A stretch of 64,000 nucleotides of DNA from Cupriavidus sp. P-10 (GTDB taxonomy: Bacteria > Pseudomonadota > Gammaproteobacteria > Burkholderiales > Burkholderiaceae), in NCBI RefSeq assembly GCF_003402535.2, contig NZ_AP025170.1, positions 2,170,001 through 2,234,000 on the forward strand, written 5' to 3'. How positions within the stretch are numbered: the first letter of the stretch is position 1; each line of letters begins with the position of its first letter. Under the pieces are notes generated by a model. It saw only the letters and a list, made by a program, of their open reading frames with translations. It was not told the origin of the DNA and made no database searches. Shown in pieces: positions 38,504 to 47,478 of the stretch. A program made the position numbers and the translations under genes.

Positions 38504-39328
38504 TCAGGCCTGCGCGGATTCCCGCGCAGGCTGCTCGACGACTTCAAATCCCATCGCGCGCACCCCGTCCAGCAGCATGGCATAGGCGGGCGCCACCAGG
38601 TCGGCTGGCCCCTTGACCCCCAGGTCGATATGCCGGCGCGCGAAGCGGTCGCCGCGCTGCACGTCGCCGACCGACGGCAGGCTGAACACGCGGATGCCGG
38701 CAAAGGCGGCTTCGACTTTCTCCATCAGCGGTGTCAGCGTGGACTCCGGCGCCTCAAACACATAGAAGGCGCGTTCCTGGTGCTGCACCTGATGGAACAG
38801 GTGCGCGTACTCATGGCCGAGCACCCATTCCATCATCGGCCATGCCATCACCGGGAAGCCGGGCATGAAGTGGTGATTTCCTACCGAAAAGCCCGGGATG
38901 CGGTTGTAGCTGTTGGGAATGATGCGCGCGCCTTCGGGAAACTCGCCCATCTTGAATCGGTGCTGGTTCTCCGGCTGGTTCAGGTCGGCCTTGACGGGGT
39001 CGCCGCCGGCGGTCTCCGCAATGCGCAATGCGATCTGCTCACGCGCCTCGGGATGCAGTTGCAGCGGCACGCCCAGTGCCGCTGCCGCGCACTGGCGCGT
39101 ATGGTCGTCTGGCGTTGCGCCGATGCCTCCGGTGCAGAACACCACGTCAGGCCCGGCAAAGGTGCGCTTGAGCGTGGCGGTGATGCGGTCGCGGTCGTCG
39201 CCAACATACTGCGCCCAGTCCAGCACCAGGCCGCGCGCGCCCAGCAGTTCGATGGTGCGGCGCAGGTGCTTGTCTTCGCGCCGCCCCGACAGAATCTCGT
39301 CGCCGATGATGATCAGGCCGAAACCCAT
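38504..39328 (-). CDS. CinA/MoaB-type molybdopterin-binding domain protein
   Basis: 274-aa protein starting MGFGLIIIGDEILSGRREDK with the MoCF fold signatures GDEILSG and FCTGGIGATPDDHT. It corresponds to the N-terminal half of CinA (competence/damage-inducible protein A) without the C-terminal nicotinamide-nucleotide amidase domain; family members without that domain are annotated as YfaY-like. The function is not established: CinA-type N-domains can act as ADP-ribose or FAD pyrophosphatase. It ends 12 bp from the next gene upstream and is probably co-transcribed with it. Confidence 0.85.
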   Translation of the reverse strand: MGFGLIIIGDEILSGRREDKHLRRTIELLGARGLVLDWAQYVGDDRDRITATLKRTFAGPDVVFCTGGIGATPDDHTRQCAAAALGVPLQLHPEAREQIALRIAETAGGDPVKADLNQPENQHRFKMGEFPEGARIIPNSYNRIPGFSVGNHHFMPGFPVMAWPMMEWVLGHEYAHLFHQVQHQERAFYVFEAPESTLTPLMEKVEAAFAGIRVFSLPSVGDVQRGDRFARRHIDLGVKGPADLVAPAYAMLLDGVRAMGFEVVEQPARESAQA

Positions 39329-39340
39329 GTTGCCCTCGCT

Positions 39341-40231
39341 TCAGGAATGTTCGATGCGCCGCACGTCAGAGGGCGCCAGGTCGATGATGTCGCCGCCCGC
39401 GGACGGGCCGGCGGGCTGCTGTGCCGGCGGCGGTGCGGCGCGTTCGGCGCGCAGCTGCGCGAGCGCGCGCAGGCAGAAGTGGCCGAACCACAGTGCCGAG
39501 AAGATAAAGATCAGCACGTACAGCCATAGCGTGCCGGCCAGCACGAACGGGAACAGGAAGATCACCGCCGCGGACGACACCCACAGCAGTGTCGGCGCCG
39601 AGCCCAGCAGACCTACCGCCACGCCGATCACCAGGAGCGGCGTGCGATGGCGCTGCATCAGCGTCTTGCGTTCTTCCGCACTGGCATGGTCGGACAGCGC
39701 GTCATAGGTCATCACCCGGTAAGTCAGCCAGCCCCACAACACCGGCGGGATCAGCGCGAAGAACGGCGGCACCAGCCACAGTGGCAGCGTCACCAGCACC
39801 AGCAGCAGGAACACGACGGTGCTGCCCAGCGACTGGAACACGCTGCCGAGCAGGCTGCCCCCGTGGGACTTGGCCAGGTCCGGGTAGCTGCGCTCCAGGT
39901 GGCGCACCACCGCCGGCACCGAGAACACGCCGATGAACATCAGCATCGATGCGATCACCAGCGGGACCGCCAGCGCGGCGACAAACAGCGGCGCCACCAC
40001 GGCCCGCATCGATTGCAGGCTGAACCAGTCCAGTGCGCTGTAGATCCAGCTGGTCAGCACCGAGGTTTCGAGAAAACCGCGCGTGGCGGTCATGATGGGA
40101 TCCCAGCCCCACCAGAGCAGCCCACCCCAGAAGAGCGTGGCCAGGACGAAAGGCAGCACGGTCAGCATCAGCATGCGGGGATGCAGCTGGCTGACGAGCG
40201 CGCGGCCAAACGAGCGAAAGATATCGTTCAT
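39341..40231 (-). CDS. EI24/CysZ-family membrane protein
   Basis: 296-aa integral membrane protein with four to six long hydrophobic segments. The EI24 (CysZ-like) pattern includes a conserved N-terminal amphipathic stretch (FRSFGRALVSQLHPRMLML), PLVIASMLMFIGVFSVPAVV and the cytoplasmic helix DLAKSHGGSLLGSVFQSLG. CysZ imports sulfate; whether this paralogue does cannot be told, as no cys genes are nearby. A cysteine-poor, charged C-terminal tail of about 40 residues is present. Confidence 0.82.
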   Translation of the reverse strand: MNDIFRSFGRALVSQLHPRMLMLTVLPFVLATLFWGGLLWWGWDPIMTATRGFLETSVLTSWIYSALDWFSLQSMRAVVAPLFVAALAVPLVIASMLMFIGVFSVPAVVRHLERSYPDLAKSHGGSLLGSVFQSLGSTVVFLLLVLVTLPLWLVPPFFALIPPVLWGWLTYRVMTYDALSDHASAEERKTLMQRHRTPLLVIGVAVGLLGSAPTLLWVSSAAVIFLFPFVLAGTLWLYVLIFIFSALWFGHFCLRALAQLRAERAAPPPAQQPAGPSAGGDIIDLAPSDVRRIEHS

Positions 40232-40383
40232 GCAGCGTGGTTTCGAGCGTGGGCTCGGCGTTTATGCAATGGATGGCGGATAGCGGCCGGGAGCCCCCGC
40301 AGGAGCCGGCCGCAACCCGGAACACTAGCATACGCCACTTGCCGCCGCCGCGCGGACTGCGGCGTCAGCGGTAGAGGTGCGCT

Positions 40384-41358
40384 TCAGCGCAGCCGCAGCA
40401 GGCGCTTGATGCCGTACCACTGGTGGGCGAGGAAGCCCGTGCCGTAGTCGTGGCCCTTGCCCAGCGGCGGCGGCAGCTGGTCGCGGATACCGGTGGGGTG
40501 GTAGGTCTCGGTGTAGACCGCAGTGCCGAACAGCATGTCCCACCACGGAAAGATCACCCCGTAGTTGCAGCCGCCCAGCCGCGCCGGGGCGCCGTCGGCT
40601 TCATGGCCGATGCCAACCGCATGGTGGGTACGATGGAAGCGCGGCGAGATCAGCAGGCGCTCGCCGATCACGCCGAAATGCAGCCGCACATTGGCATGCT
40701 GCAAGCTCTGCAGAAGCTGCGACAGCGCCACCAGCAACACATATTGCGATGGCTCGACGCCGACGCCCAGTGCCACCAGCGCGAACACCAGGTCGCGCAG
40801 CATATCGTCGAGCAGGTGGTTGCGGTTGTCGCTCCACAGCGTCATCTGGCGCTGGCTGTGGTGCACCGCGTGCAGGTGCCACCACCATCGGAACGTATGC
40901 GACAGGCGGTGGTACCAGTAGTCGAGCAGGTCGAACAGCAGCAGGTAGACGAAGAAGCTGACCAGCGGCACGGAAGTCACGCCCGGCCACCAGTCCTCGA
41001 CGTTGATCCGGTGCCAGCCCATCAGGCGCAGGTGCCCTTCGAGCGAGTCGGTCAGCGGCGCCAGCAGGAAGAACATGGCGAGCCGGAACAGCCCGAGGCG
41101 GTGGATCGCCGTGTAAAGCATGTCGGTGCGGATCGCAGCGCGGTCGGCCACCGGCTCGACCGGACGCCATTTTTCCAGCGGGCCCAGGATCAGGAACATC
41201 ACGGCGATCTGCACCAGCCCTACCAGCAGCCACTCCGTGCCGGTGAAGGCCTCTTCGGCATAGCGGCCAAACCCGAGGTCATAGACCACCGGCAGCACCA
41301 CGTCCTGGAACAGCGTGCCTTCGACCTGTCCGATCCAGCCGTTGAGCGACTCCCACAT
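40384..41358 (-). CDS. Sterol desaturase / fatty acid hydroxylase family membrane protein
   Basis: 324-aa di-iron membrane enzyme. The three histidine boxes are HRLSH, HAVHH and HRTHH, within YHRLSHTFRWWWHLHAVHHS and RFHRTHHAVG. Four membrane helices lie upstream. The family includes C-4 sterol methyl oxidases, carotenoid and lipid hydroxylases; the substrate is not identifiable. The ATG overlaps the stop codon of the deacetylase gene (TAATG), so the two are coupled. It is the last gene of a three-gene operon with a secreted beta-propeller and a deacetylase. Confidence 0.88.
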   Translation of the reverse strand: MWESLNGWIGQVEGTLFQDVVLPVVYDLGFGRYAEEAFTGTEWLLVGLVQIAVMFLILGPLEKWRPVEPVADRAAIRTDMLYTAIHRLGLFRLAMFFLLAPLTDSLEGHLRLMGWHRINVEDWWPGVTSVPLVSFFVYLLLFDLLDYWYHRLSHTFRWWWHLHAVHHSQRQMTLWSDNRNHLLDDMLRDLVFALVALGVGVEPSQYVLLVALSQLLQSLQHANVRLHFGVIGERLLISPRFHRTHHAVGIGHEADGAPARLGGCNYGVIFPWWDMLFGTAVYTETYHPTGIRDQLPPPLGKGHDYGTGFLAHQWYGIKRLLRLR

Positions 41359-42215
41359 TACCGCCTGCCCTCCTGTTGTCCGATGGCATGCCGGGCGATC
41401 CAATCGCGGTAGGCCGGATGCTCGCGCAGCGTCGCGAAGCAAAAGCCCTTGCGTTCCAGCCCGGACAGCAGCGGCTCCAGCACGCCCGGCGCCCATGGAT
41501 CCTTGCGCGACCAGATACCCAGGTGCGCCATGGCGATGTCGCCATCGCGCAGCTTGTCGAGCGCGCGCTCCAGCAGCATTGCATTCGGGTAGCGGTCCGA
41601 CGCCAGCTCATCGCCCAGGAAGCCGGCCGGCGCCCAGCCGACGTGGCGGAAGCCGCACTGCTCGGCCCATTGCAGCGTCTGCGGCGCGGTGCGCCCGCCC
41701 GGGGCGCGCCAAAGCGGCATCATCTCGGCACCAACCATGTCGCGGAAGGCGTCCACGCTGCGGCGCAGTTCGCGGCAGAAACCAGCCGCGTCCATCACCA
41801 TGTCCTTGCCAGCCTGCCCGCCAAACTGCGGCCGCATGGTCACCTGTCCGGCGCGCACGCCGCGCAGGTAGACGTGGTCGAACGTATGCGTGCCGAAGGC
41901 ATGGCCGTCGGCGGCCAGCGACTTCCAGTACGGCGCCCAGGACGGGTCGAGCGAACTGTCCTGCCGCACCGTGGGTTCATTGGCCAGGAAGAAGGTTGCG
42001 CGGATCTTGTGGCGGCGCAGCGTGTCGGCGATCAGCTGTGCCTGGCTCATGCTGCCGGTATCGAAGGTCAGGTAGAGCGTGCCGGCCGGGCAGGCTTTTG
42101 CCGCGGCCCGGGTAGCATCCGCGGCCTGCAGCGCGGAGGGCAAGACGCAGGCAAGCGCCAGCACTGCCAGCAGCTTGCCGAATCGCTTGAAACGCGAAGT
42201 CCTGGTATCGCGCAT
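41358..42215 (-). CDS. Exported polysaccharide deacetylase (NodB fold) with a variant metal site
   Basis: 285-aa protein with a signal peptide (FGKLLAVLALACVLPSALQA) followed by a NodB domain. Motif 1 reads LTFDTGS rather than TFDDG: the catalytic-base Asp is kept and the metal-binding second Asp is replaced by Thr. Motif 2 is HTFDH with both His, motif 3 is RAPGGR, and a final His lies in IAMAHLGIW. A de-N-acetylase of a cell-envelope glycan is the family role; the variant may alter metal use or activity. It lies 19 bp after the propeller gene. Confidence 0.85.
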   Translation of the reverse strand: MRDTRTSRFKRFGKLLAVLALACVLPSALQAADATRAAAKACPAGTLYLTFDTGSMSQAQLIADTLRRHKIRATFFLANEPTVRQDSSLDPSWAPYWKSLAADGHAFGTHTFDHVYLRGVRAGQVTMRPQFGGQAGKDMVMDAAGFCRELRRSVDAFRDMVGAEMMPLWRAPGGRTAPQTLQWAEQCGFRHVGWAPAGFLGDELASDRYPNAMLLERALDKLRDGDIAMAHLGIWSRKDPWAPGVLEPLLSGLERKGFCFATLREHPAYRDWIARHAIGQQEGRR

Positions 42216-42234
42216 GATCCTGCCCCGATTCCGA

Positions 42235-43221
42235 TCAGTACAGCGGCGCGCGCGTACGGAAATAGATGCCGTGCGGCGAGCGGCCGACGCGCACGGTCTT
42301 GACCAGCTTGCGGCTCGGCACGTCGATCAGCCCGACCGAGCGCGCCCAGCGGAACGTCACCCACAGCGTCTTGCCGTCGGCGGTCAGTTCCATGTCGTCC
42401 GGTCCCGGCGGCAGGCCCGTGATGTCGCCGATCTTGGTCAGCGTCTGCTGGTCGATGATGCTGATGCTGCCGGTCACGCGATTGCTCAGGAACAGGTGGC
42501 GCTTGTCGCCCACCGCGCGGAAGTTATGCGCGCCCTTGCCGGTCTGGATCTGCTTGACCACGGTGCGGGTGCGCCAGTCGATCACGGCAATATAGTCCGC
42601 GCCGGTCATGCCGACCAGCAGGTATTTCTGGTCCGGCGTCACCCAGATGCCCGCCGGCGCCGAGCCGGTCTCCATGCGCCACAACACGTTCTGCGTAATG
42701 AGGTCGATCGCGGCAACCTCATTGGAATCCTGCAGCGTGATAAAGGCGATGCGGCTGTCGGCGGTAAAGGCGATATGGCTGGGCGTCTTGGCCAGCGGGT
42801 ATTGCTTGGCCAGCTTCAGCGCCTTGCCGTCCCAGCGGTAGACATCGACGCGGTCGAGCCGGTTGCCGGTGGCGACAAACCACTTCTGGTCGGGCGAGAA
42901 GCCGATCTGGTATGGGTCGTCGATATTGGGAACGCGCTGCTGTACCTTGCCGGTCACCGGGTCCAGGAACACCAGGTCGTTGCCGACCGCGTTGGCGACG
43001 ATCAGCGACTTGTCGTCCGGCGTCGCGATCAGGTGGTGAGGCTCCTTGCCAATCGGGAAGGTTTCCAGAATCTTCTGCGTGTCCTTGTCGATCAGCGTGA
43101 CGGTTGCATCACCCGAGTTGAGGATCACCACCACTTCCGCCGCTGCCGGCGCAGCCATCAGGCCCAGCGCGAGCGCGCCCACCGTGATCCCACCAGCCAC
43201 CCACCGACGCAATGCGAACAT
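42235..43221 (-). CDS. Secreted YVTN-type seven-bladed beta-propeller protein
   Basis: 328-aa protein with a signal peptide (FALRRWVAGGITVGALALGL, MAAPAAA before EVVVILNSGD). Repeated blades of about 42 residues follow, each with a pattern such as NSGDATVTLIDKDTQKILET, then ATPDDKSLIVANAVGNDLVF. No catalytic residues or cofactor motifs are evident; such propellers bind proteins or small ligands in the periplasm. Start ATG at 43221 is set by the signal peptide. It is first in the operon with the deacetylase and the desaturase-family gene; its upstream gap to hrpA is 142 bp. Confidence 0.88.
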   Translation of the reverse strand: MFALRRWVAGGITVGALALGLMAAPAAAEVVVILNSGDATVTLIDKDTQKILETFPIGKEPHHLIATPDDKSLIVANAVGNDLVFLDPVTGKVQQRVPNIDDPYQIGFSPDQKWFVATGNRLDRVDVYRWDGKALKLAKQYPLAKTPSHIAFTADSRIAFITLQDSNEVAAIDLITQNVLWRMETGSAPAGIWVTPDQKYLLVGMTGADYIAVIDWRTRTVVKQIQTGKGAHNFRAVGDKRHLFLSNRVTGSISIIDQQTLTKIGDITGLPPGPDDMELTADGKTLWVTFRWARSVGLIDVPSRKLVKTVRVGRSPHGIYFRTRAPLY

Positions 43222-43363
43222 AAGACCCGCTACAAGAAGAACTGAATCGGCGATTCTAACGTTTGGGCGGCTAAATCCGCTGACGTCGCGACTGACGGCA
43301 GACAATAATTTGGCAGATTGTTGCGCCGGCACGACCATTTGCGGCCGTAACGGCGCCCTCGCG

Positions 43364-46300
43364 TCAGCGCTGCATCGATTCCCACACTTTCTGCAGCCGC
43401 TTTACCGACATCGGCACGGGGGTGCGCAGCTCCTGCGCGAACAGCGCAATGCGCAGTTCCTCCAGCATCCAGCGAAACTCTTCCAGCCGCGCGTCCTCGC
43501 CGCCCCGCCCTTGCGTGCGCAGCTGCTTTTCGGCGCGCTGCCATTGCTGCACCAGCGGCGCCATTTCCTGCATGCGCTGGGTATCGCGCGCCGGGTCGCC
43601 CTTGAGCTTGTCGATGCGCATGGCGATGCCCTTCAGGTAGCGCGGGAAGTGGACCAGCTGCGTGTATGGGGTCTCGTCGATAAAGCGCTTGCTCATCACC
43701 CGGCCAAGCTGGCCTTCCATGTCGGCGTAGGTGGTGGCGAACGGCTTGGCCTGCAGCAGCTTGCGCGGCAGCCCGGCGTATTCGGCAAGGATGGCGCCGG
43801 CCAGCCGTGCGATCTCCTGCGCCAACAGCGACAGCCGCGTGCGGCCTTCGTCCTTGCGGGCGTTGAACTCGGCCTCGTTGCGTGGCAGCGGCGACTGCAT
43901 GCAGGCGCGCTCCAGCGCCAGCATCACGATCTGGTCGCGCAGCATTTCCTGCGTGCCCAGCGTCATGTACTGCATGGCCATCTGCTGGAGCCCGGGGATG
44001 TTCTTTTCGATGAACTTGACCTGCTCGCGCAACTGCAGCGCGAACAGCCGGCGCAGCCCCAGGTGGTGGATGCGCGCGGCTTCCTGCGGATCGTCGAAGA
44101 CCTCGACGTCGCAGTGCGTGCCGCGGTCGACCAGCGCCGGGTAGCCGAACAGCGTCTGGCTGCCCTTGCGGATCTCCAGCAGCTCGGGCAGTTCGCCGAA
44201 GGTCCATGCCGTCAGGTTCTCGTACTGGCCCGGCTCGGCCGCCGGTAGTTGCGCGGCCTGATCCGGCGAGCCGGCTTGCGCTGCCGCCTGCGCGGCAACG
44301 CGCTGGAACGATTGCTGCGCCTGGCCGCCCAGCTCGGCGCGCAGCTGCGCCAGGTTGCGGCCCATGTCGAGCTGGCGGCCGTGCTCGTCGATGACCTTGA
44401 AGTTCATCGTATGGTGCGCCGGCAGCGTCTCCAGCTTGAAGTCGGCGCGCTTTACCATGGTGCCGGTCTGTTCGCGGATATCGGCGATCAGCACGTCCAG
44501 CAACTCACCCTCGCCAAACGGCTGGCGCGAGACAAAGCCGGCGGCAAAGTCCGGCAGCGGTACGCAATGGCGGCGCAGCTTCTGCGGCAGCGACTTCAGC
44601 AGCAGGTGGACCTTTTCCTTGATCATGCCGGGCACCAGCCAGTCGGCACGCTCCTGCCGCACCTGGTTGAGCGCGTACAGCGGCACGGTCAGCGTCACGC
44701 CGTCGCGGTGGCTGCCCGGCTCGAAGTGGTACGTCAGCCCCATGTCCACCCCGGCCACGTTCATGGCCTTGGGGAACAGGTCGGTGGTGATGCCGGCCGC
44801 CTCGTGCCGCATCAGCTCGTCGCGGTTCAGGTAGAGCAGCTTGCGGTCCCTGGCGCTTTCGGCCTGATACCACTGCTCGAATGTCGTTTGCTGGTTGATC
44901 TCCGCCGGGATGGCGCGATCGTAGAAGGCATAGATCAGCTCGTCATCGACCAGCACGTCCTGCCGGCGCGACTTGTGCTCCAGGTTTTCGATCTCGCGCA
45001 CCAGGCGCTGGTTGTGCGCGAAGAACGGCAGGCGCGTATCGAATTCGCCCTCGACCAGCGCGCGGCGGATAAAGAGCTCGCGCGCTTCCTGCGGGTTCAT
45101 CGGCCCGTAGTGGACGCGGCGATGCTGGTAGACCACCAGCCCATACAGCGTGGCCCGCTCCAGCGCCAGCACCTGGCCGGCCTTCTTTTCCCAGTGCGGA
45201 TCGCTCCAGCTCACCTTGAGCAGGTGGCCGCCGATCTGCTCCAGCCACTCCGGCTCGATCCGCGCCAGCGTGCGCGCGAACAGGCGGCTGGTCTCGACCA
45301 GCTCGGCCGCCACGATCCAGCGGCCGACCTTGCGCGCGATCAGCGAGCCCGGCCACAGGTGGAACTTGATGCCACGCGCGCCCAGGTACTCGCGGCCCTT
45401 GCCGTCGCCATCCTCGATGCGCACGCCGACATTGCCGAGCAGGCCGGTCAGCAGCGCCTTGTGCACCTGCTCGTAGGTCGGCTCGCTCTCGTTCAGGCGC
45501 CAGCCCTGCTCGGCCACCGTGGTCAGCAGTTGGGAATGGACGTCGCGCCATTCGCGCAGGCGCAGGTGCGACAGGAAGCTGGCACGGCACTGGTCCTGCA
45601 GCTGGCGGTTGGACTTCTTGTGCGCGACCGCGTCCTCGAACCACTTCCACAGCTTGACCCAGCCCAGGAACTCCGACTTCTCGTCCATGAACTTGCGGTG
45701 CGCCTGGTCGGCGGCTTCCTGTGCTTCCTGCGGGCGGTCGCGCGGATCCTGCACCGACAGCGCGCTGGCGATGACCAGCACCTCGCGCAGGCACTGGTGC
45801 TCGCGCGCGGCCAGGATCATGCGGCCCACGCGCGGATCGAGCGGCAGCTTCGCCAGCTGTCGCCCGGTCGGCGTGAGCTGGTTGGCGTCGTCGACCGCGC
45901 CCAGCTCCTGCAGCAGCTGGTAGCCATCGGCGACGGCGCGGCCCAGCGGCGGCTCGATGAACGGGAACGATTCGATATCGGTCAGCCGCAGCGCCTTCAT
46001 GCGCAGGATCACCGCCGCCAGCGACGAGCGCAGGATTTCGGGATCGGTAAAGCGCGGGCGGCCGGTGAAATCCGACTCTTCATACAGCCGGATGCAGACA
46101 CCATCGGCCACGCGGCCGCAGCGGCCGGCGCGCTGGTTGGCGGCGGCCTGCGCGATCGACTCGACCTGCAGCTGCTCGACCTTGTTGCGGTACGAGTAGC
46201 GCTTGACGCGCGCCATCCCGGTATCGACCACGTAGCGGATGCCCGGCACCGTCAGCGAGGTCTCGGCGACGTTGGTCGCCAGCACGATGCGACGCGCGTT

Positions 46301-47455
46301 GGACGGCTTGAACACCCGCTCCTGCTCCTGCACCGAAAGCCGCGCGAACAGCGGCAGGATCTCGGTATGCGGCGGATGGTGCTTGCGCAGCGCCTCGGCG
46401 GCCTCGCGGATCTCGCGCTCGCCGGGCAGGAACACCAGCACGTCACCCGGGCCGACGCGGCACAGTTCATCGACGGCATCGACGATGCCGTCGTAGAGGT
46501 CGCGCTCGCGCGCCTGCGCGCTGCGCGGCGCGGCCCCCGGCGGCGCGTCGTCGGTGATCGGGCGGTAGCGCACTTCCACCGGGTACAGCCGGCCGCTGAC
46601 CTCGATCACCGGCGCGGGCCTGCCGTTGAGCGTGAAATGCTCGGCAAAGCGCTGCGCATCGATGGTGGCCGAGGTGATGATCACCTTCAGGTCGGGCCGC
46701 TTCGGCAGGATCTGGCGCAGGTAGCCGATCAGGAAGTCGATGTTCAGGCTACGCTCGTGCGCCTCGTCGATGATGAGGGTGTCATACGCGCGCAGCAGCG
46801 GATCGTTCTGCGTCTCGGCCAGCAGGATGCCGTCGGTCATCAGCTTGACCGAGGCCCCGGCCGACATGGTGTCGTTGAAGCGCACCTGGTAGCCGACATG
46901 CTCGCCCACCGGCGACCCCAGCTCCTGCGCGATGCGCTTGGCGGTAGAGGTGGCGGCGATGCGGCGCGGCTGGGTGTGGCCGATCAGTCCCCCGCCCTCT
47001 CGCCCCGGCCCGCGCCCGATCGACAGGCAGATCTTGGGCAGCTGCGTGGTCTTGCCCGAGCCGGTCTCGCCGGACACGATCACCACCTGGTTGGCCAGCA
47101 GCGCCGCGGCGATCTCATCGCGGCGGGCCGAGACCGGCAGGGCCTCGGGGAATGTGATCGGCGGCAGCGGGTTGACCGCCCGTGGTGGCCTTGGCGGCCG
47201 CGGCGGGCGCTCCTCGCGCGGGCCGCGCGGCGGACGCTGGCCGGGTTCGCTGGCCGGACGGGCGGCAGCGGGTTCCGGACGGCCGGACGGCGGCCGAGCC
47301 TGGCCCGTGGGCGGCCCTTTTGGTGGTCGGGGCGGTCGGGGCGGCCGGGACGGATTGGATGGCGTGGACTGGCCGGCACCGGCCGGCGTCTGCGGCGCGG
47401 CGTGTTGACCTGGCCTGGCAGGCTTTGCAGCCTTGAAGGGGCGTTGTTCTGACAT
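43364..47455 (-). CDS. hrpA: ATP-dependent RNA helicase HrpA
   Basis: DEAH-box helicase of 1363 aa implicated in mRNA processing and rescue of stalled ribosomes in E. coli. A Pro/Arg-rich disordered N-terminus (residues 1-95) precedes Walker A GETGSGKT (129-136), DEAH (230-233), the SAT motif TSATID and motif VI QRAGRCGR. The HA2, OB and long DUF3418 C-terminal domains fill the rest. Its ATG (47455) is 23 bp from the argA ATG on the opposite strand, with no ribosome binding site in between. Confidence 0.95.
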   Translation of the reverse strand: MSEQRPFKAAKPARPGQHAAPQTPAGAGQSTPSNPSRPPRPPRPPKGPPTGQARPPSGRPEPAAARPASEPGQRPPRGPREERPPRPPRPPRAVNPLPPITFPEALPVSARRDEIAAALLANQVVIVSGETGSGKTTQLPKICLSIGRGPGREGGGLIGHTQPRRIAATSTAKRIAQELGSPVGEHVGYQVRFNDTMSAGASVKLMTDGILLAETQNDPLLRAYDTLIIDEAHERSLNIDFLIGYLRQILPKRPDLKVIITSATIDAQRFAEHFTLNGRPAPVIEVSGRLYPVEVRYRPITDDAPPGAAPRSAQARERDLYDGIVDAVDELCRVGPGDVLVFLPGEREIREAAEALRKHHPPHTEILPLFARLSVQEQERVFKPSNARRIVLATNVAETSLTVPGIRYVVDTGMARVKRYSYRNKVEQLQVESIAQAAANQRAGRCGRVADGVCIRLYEESDFTGRPRFTDPEILRSSLAAVILRMKALRLTDIESFPFIEPPLGRAVADGYQLLQELGAVDDANQLTPTGRQLAKLPLDPRVGRMILAAREHQCLREVLVIASALSVQDPRDRPQEAQEAADQAHRKFMDEKSEFLGWVKLWKWFEDAVAHKKSNRQLQDQCRASFLSHLRLREWRDVHSQLLTTVAEQGWRLNESEPTYEQVHKALLTGLLGNVGVRIEDGDGKGREYLGARGIKFHLWPGSLIARKVGRWIVAAELVETSRLFARTLARIEPEWLEQIGGHLLKVSWSDPHWEKKAGQVLALERATLYGLVVYQHRRVHYGPMNPQEARELFIRRALVEGEFDTRLPFFAHNQRLVREIENLEHKSRRQDVLVDDELIYAFYDRAIPAEINQQTTFEQWYQAESARDRKLLYLNRDELMRHEAAGITTDLFPKAMNVAGVDMGLTYHFEPGSHRDGVTLTVPLYALNQVRQERADWLVPGMIKEKVHLLLKSLPQKLRRHCVPLPDFAAGFVSRQPFGEGELLDVLIADIREQTGTMVKRADFKLETLPAHHTMNFKVIDEHGRQLDMGRNLAQLRAELGGQAQQSFQRVAAQAAAQAGSPDQAAQLPAAEPGQYENLTAWTFGELPELLEIRKGSQTLFGYPALVDRGTHCDVEVFDDPQEAARIHHLGLRRLFALQLREQVKFIEKNIPGLQQMAMQYMTLGTQEMLRDQIVMLALERACMQSPLPRNEAEFNARKDEGRTRLSLLAQEIARLAGAILAEYAGLPRKLLQAKPFATTYADMEGQLGRVMSKRFIDETPYTQLVHFPRYLKGIAMRIDKLKGDPARDTQRMQEMAPLVQQWQRAEKQLRTQGRGGEDARLEEFRWMLEELRIALFAQELRTPVPMSVKRLQKVWESMQR

Positions 47456-47461
47456 TGGCCG

Positions 47462-47473
47462 GGATTATAATCC
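47462..47473. promoter_or_regulatory. Shared palindromic -10 for hrpA and argA
   Basis: The perfect 12-bp palindrome GGATTATAATCC contains TATAAT on both strands (plus 47466-47471; minus 47469-47464). Transcription 7-9 bp further on would begin at or next to the argA ATG (47479) and the hrpA ATG (47455). On the plus strand TTGTTC at 47444-47449 is a possible -35, with 16-bp spacing. The minus-strand -35 is unclear. Confidence 0.65.
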
Positions 47474-47478
47474 GCGGG

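Noticed and set aside
41359..41496. Longer desaturase-family protein starting at 41496
   Set aside because: The extra 46 residues overlap the deacetylase gene, are Ala/Arg-rich and have no family resemblance; the ATG at 41358 overlaps the deacetylase stop codon as in coupled genes.
44249..47452. 1067-codon open frame opposite hrpA
   Set aside because: Same explanation: antisense of a conserved helicase, no ribosome binding site and no recognisable domain.
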